Below, piece after piece: positions 60,905 through 64,000 of a stretch of DNA of 64,000 nt (the stretch's first letter is position 1; every line of letters begins with the position of its first letter). The notes beneath the pieces were generated by a model. It searched no databases and was not told where the DNA came from. It saw only the letters and a list, made by a program, of their open reading frames with translations. Source of the DNA: Amphirosellinia nigrospora (Eukaryota > Ascomycota > Sordariomycetes > Xylariales > Xylariaceae); contig SCHM01000002.1 of NCBI GenBank assembly GCA_004123355.1, positions 10,017,569 to 10,081,568 on the forward strand. Reading direction: 5' to 3'. A program made the position numbers and the translations under genes.

Positions 60905-62932
60905 CTATTTCCCCACAACGGCTTTCGTGCCACGCGCAAAGAACACCTGGCGGCGAAAAGTCTCCTTGTCCTTATCATCTCCCACCTTATTCTTCTTGGT
61001 TTCGGAATCTTCTTCGTCTTCCCACTTTCCGCTCTGCGGGACACCTCCGCCCTCCTGATGCTGGTGACTGTGTCCGTGACCGAGCGTGTACCCGCCTCCG
61101 ATGACCTCGAGCTTGAAGTCGGTACCAGCGCCCGCCGCTGTAAAGATCTCTCTCATCTGCGGCTCGCTGAAGCCGTGGTGCATCACCGAATGATACACGT
61201 TGTGGGGCTTCGTCTCGTCGCCTTTGTCCGTGTGGGCGTGGTTGTGACTATGGCTATGGCCTTCGCCATGGCTATGGCCGTGATGGTGTTGGCCGTGTGC
61301 CTGCGGTGGGCCGTGAGGTAAAAAGTCCCAGATCAGCAAGACGCCACCGGGCTTCAGGCGTTCGACCACTATGCATATCCACTTAGCACACATTCTTTGC
61401 TGTATCTTTCGAGATAGCGGTGGGAGGATTCAAAGCTGGTTCTGGTTTTTCCCCTTTTTTTTCTTTTTTTTTTTTTGCCACGGCTTCTTCAAAAATGATG
61501 GACGCCAGCCTTGGAAGTGCAAAGAAAATGAGATATATGGCAGACATGTAATCTCATAGAGCCAATGAGAACAGTTTGATAGAATTTCAGGCATAGGGAG
61601 GGCAATTCGGATGCGTTGGGTGGTGTAGTAAATCGACTTACGTCTCTTTGCTGCGAGTGCCGGGTCCCCGAAATGATGGAAGCCACCGCCTACGACTGCG
61701 ACGTCGAAGTTGAAGAGCTCCGGTGCTGAGAGGGAATCGCTGACGTTTCTGAACCGAGGTCTCCGAGCACGGCATGCATCTCTTCGCGTGAAAGGCCCTA
61801 CAACTATACATTAGTTTAATCGATATATCAGTTGGCTTTGAGCCATCTTTAAAGTGTCTCCCTCTCAAGTTTTTCTTGCTAGAAAATATAGAGAAGATTG
61901 GAAGAACACAAAGATACCTGGTTCTCTGCTCTCGTGTTATATGCACCGAGCATTGCCTCGGATATATCCATGCCGACACATTGCGTCGTGTAAGGCGCAA
62001 GAGCCTATAAACTAAATTAGCATCCGAATAGCAACTCAGGTTTATCGTTTCGAATAAACAGTAAGGGCCCATCTCTTCCGGAGACGTCTCCCTTCCGTAC
62101 AACTTATAGAAAGCTTTTGACATCAAAGGACAAAAGGTACGAGGATAATCCACCTGCCTACAGAATTGACGGCTACAGTCCGTCACGCAACGTAGCCTTT
62201 TCCGCTCGTCAAGGAATGCATAGTATATGTCTATGATCTGAGGCTAGGGAAAAGAAGCCGGGAACTCACCCGCGACATCATGCCCGTCCCACAAGCATAG
62301 TCGAGTAGTCTAACTTCTCGTCGAGGTTTCTTACCGCTCTCGCCCGTTCCCTCCTCGTCGCTATCTTCGTCGTCAGAAGCCCAGTCGACGCCGATGAAAT
62401 CCAGGCGTGCTTGTAGCTCGCTCGTGATCCGCTCGGTGAGCTTTCGGTGCTTGTCGTCATAGCTTGCAGCCTCTTCACTACAACCAAAATATCAGCTCGT
62501 TTCCTTCCATATTTCTCGAATAATGATCGCGGAATATCTTGCGACGCTGAGACGTATTGGGGCTGTATGGCTGGGTTATGGGCTGGTTGTTTTGAGCGAA
62601 ATATAAGTGCAAGGCTGTCTTGTGTAGTAGTAAGGCTCCTGGAATATGATTTCTGGTCATGGATCGTTCATATTGCGAACTTGATATTCACCACGAATCG
62701 TGGCGCAGATATCAGGCAGAGCCTAACAAATGGCCCATTCAGCCAGTACACCAGTTGGCCCGAAGCCAATCTTCCACTTTCATATATTTATACAGAACCA
62801 AAGAGGTAGGTTGCCAAGTGGTGATAAAAGGTCATCAGGTATCTCGAGTCAAAGCGGGGAAGGTTGATGTAGATGAAGGGACACTCACTTGAAGATTGAC
62901 CTATTGATATCTGCCGCATCTTTAGCTGCCAT
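60905..62932 (-). CDS. SAM-dependent methyltransferase with His-rich insert
   Basis: Five exons: 62932-62889, 62477-62270, 62004-61918, 61797-61642 and 61368-60905. It starts MAAKDAADINRSIFNEEAAS. SAM motif I is VRLLDYACGTGMMSRAL, the acidic end of strand 2 is CVGMDISEAML, and motif II/III are FNFDVAVVGGGFHHF and LKPGGVLLIWDFLPHG. This is the class I methyltransferase fold of the UbiE/small-molecule group; the substrate is unknown. After DFLPHG an insert of about 25 residues is mostly His, Gly and Ser, and a second His cluster (LGHGHSHQHQ) follows about 60 residues later. One missing base near 61735 breaks exon 4. It is convergent with SHB17 (306 bases between stops). Confidence 0.9.
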
Positions 62933-64000
62933 TGTGAGTTCTAAATGCCCCTTCGATGCACAGTGATAGGTGATTTCCTGTTGATATGGATTATAAGTAG
63001 TTGGTTGATCACCAAAGATGAGGCCGAGTTGTCGATCGCTGTTCGACCAAAAAAGCACAGTTTTGTAATGAATTTATCTGCGATTGCCTGCCTTTCCAGA
63101 GTTATTATTATTTCCAGAAGTTTATTACTTTTATCTTTTATTTCGAAGCGTTAGGCAACACTCGTCGCTGATTTCTCGCACACATCTCGTACACATAATG
63201 TGCTTTGGGGATCCAGCACAGTAGTAGCCGGCTACTTTCCGGATACTTTCACTGTACTGATATTATTGATTCGATGATACCCCGTCTATAAGCATAATTC
63301 CGTAATAATCCGGGTTATTGGAATCGAAACGCCAATGATGACATGACCCCAGGATTCAAGGTCAAGCCACATATTTTATCACATGCACGTCTGTAACGTA
63401 GACAAACATACATATGTAGTACCTAAATATATACTAGGGTACCTATTCTAATTAGTAGCAGGCACCAGGGTTGTACTTTATCCGGAAGTAGCTTTTCACT
63501 TGCATCTGACAGGAAACTTAACGAATGGTAAAACTATCGCATGAATATATGGGAAGGGGTATCCTAGTGAAATCGGGTTTGATCCGAAGGGTTTACAAGA
63601 TGACGGGTTGGGCTGCGTGGCGTTGATGGTTTAATCAGCCCCATACATCATTAAGCGGTTATCCAACCCAAAATTCGGTTCAGCCCTTATGTCCTGCCTT
63701 TCTATAGGGTAGAGCTTACTTGCCGGGTATCGATCCAGCATTACCGGGCTAAGACACTGCAGTTATAACCATTTCAGGCAATGTTGTTTCAACGAGGACA
63801 AATGTCGGACAGATAAGAGAAAAAGAAAAGCAGGAAAGAAGAATCATCTTAAATTTGCCCATCGGCAAATGTGGCCGCAGTGTTACTTCTATAACCGTTT
63901 TGACTGGGTACCAAGGTTTAACCAAGCTGCTTGCTTCAATAGAATAGGCCTCCGAACTTTCGGGTACTTATGACGACGCGTTATGGAGAGGGGTCCTAGG
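62933..64000. other. Intergenic region to window end, no gene seen
   Basis: Upstream of the methyltransferase. Only short frames, with AT-rich stretches and a GTACCTA word near 63420 and 63440. Nothing else supported. Confidence 0.5.

Noticed and set aside
61638-62186. 182-codon minus frame overlapping methyltransferase exons
   Set aside because: It reads through introns in the wrong phase; the spliced methyltransferase explains the region.

Overview
This window comes from the nuclear genome of a filamentous ascomycete (Pezizomycotina). The evidence is short GT..AG introns with CTAAC/CTAAT branch sites, and a fungal gene set: ATP sulfurylase with a C-terminal APS-kinase-like domain, Arp2/3 subunit ARPC4, Ubp6, an Shb17-type phosphatase, a WSC-domain protein, an RRT8/EI24-type membrane protein and a very long Ser/Thr-rich mucin-like protein. 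Intergenic DNA is long and AT-richer. The species cannot be named from sequence alone.

Layout. 1-487 (-): start of a secreted WSC-domain protein. 1227-4705 (-): GRAM/TBC Rab-GAP. 4706-7412: no gene seen. 7413-8943 (+): PKA-type AGC kinase. 8944-15804: gene-poor, with tRNA-Ala(AGC), an orphan tRNA T-arm, intron-containing tRNA-Pro(AGG), a broken four-helix membrane protein gene and one copy of a dispersed repeat. 15805-18134 (+): dynamin-like GTPase. 19846-22432 (+): PA-TM-RING-H2 ubiquitin ligase. 23410-23710: unexplained array of three near-identical hairpins. 24785-25699 (+): NmrA/isoflavone-reductase-like enzyme. 26045-27440 (+): EI24/RRT8-like membrane protein with nine exons. 29674-37144 (+): mucin-like protein of roughly 2,400 residues. 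39140-41250 (+): ATP sulfurylase. 42813-45489 (+): large Ser/Arg-rich conserved-looking protein. 46341-46795 (-): remnant of a short-chain dehydrogenase. 49791-50468 (+): small UVI-1-like secreted protein. 50469-53501: gene desert with the second repeat copy. 53502-62932: gene-dense block with ARPC4 (-) divergent from UBP6 (+), two small minus-strand genes, SHB17 (+) and a His-rich SAM methyltransferase (-) convergent with it.

Most protein-coding loci are cut by single-base indels, and many of these sit in short homopolymers. Each is repaired by one base into a strongly family-like protein. I read this mainly as consensus error in the assembly rather than biological decay, so these loci are annotated as CDS. 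The four-helix gene (about five shifts in 500 bp) and the dehydrogenase (central catalytic part missing) look like real pseudogenes. The genes are mostly unrelated housekeeping functions with no evident biosynthetic cluster. The most interesting unexplained signals are the hairpin array at 23527-23623, the repeat grammar of the mucin-like protein, the His-rich insert in the methyltransferase and the orphan T-arm behind tRNA-Ala.
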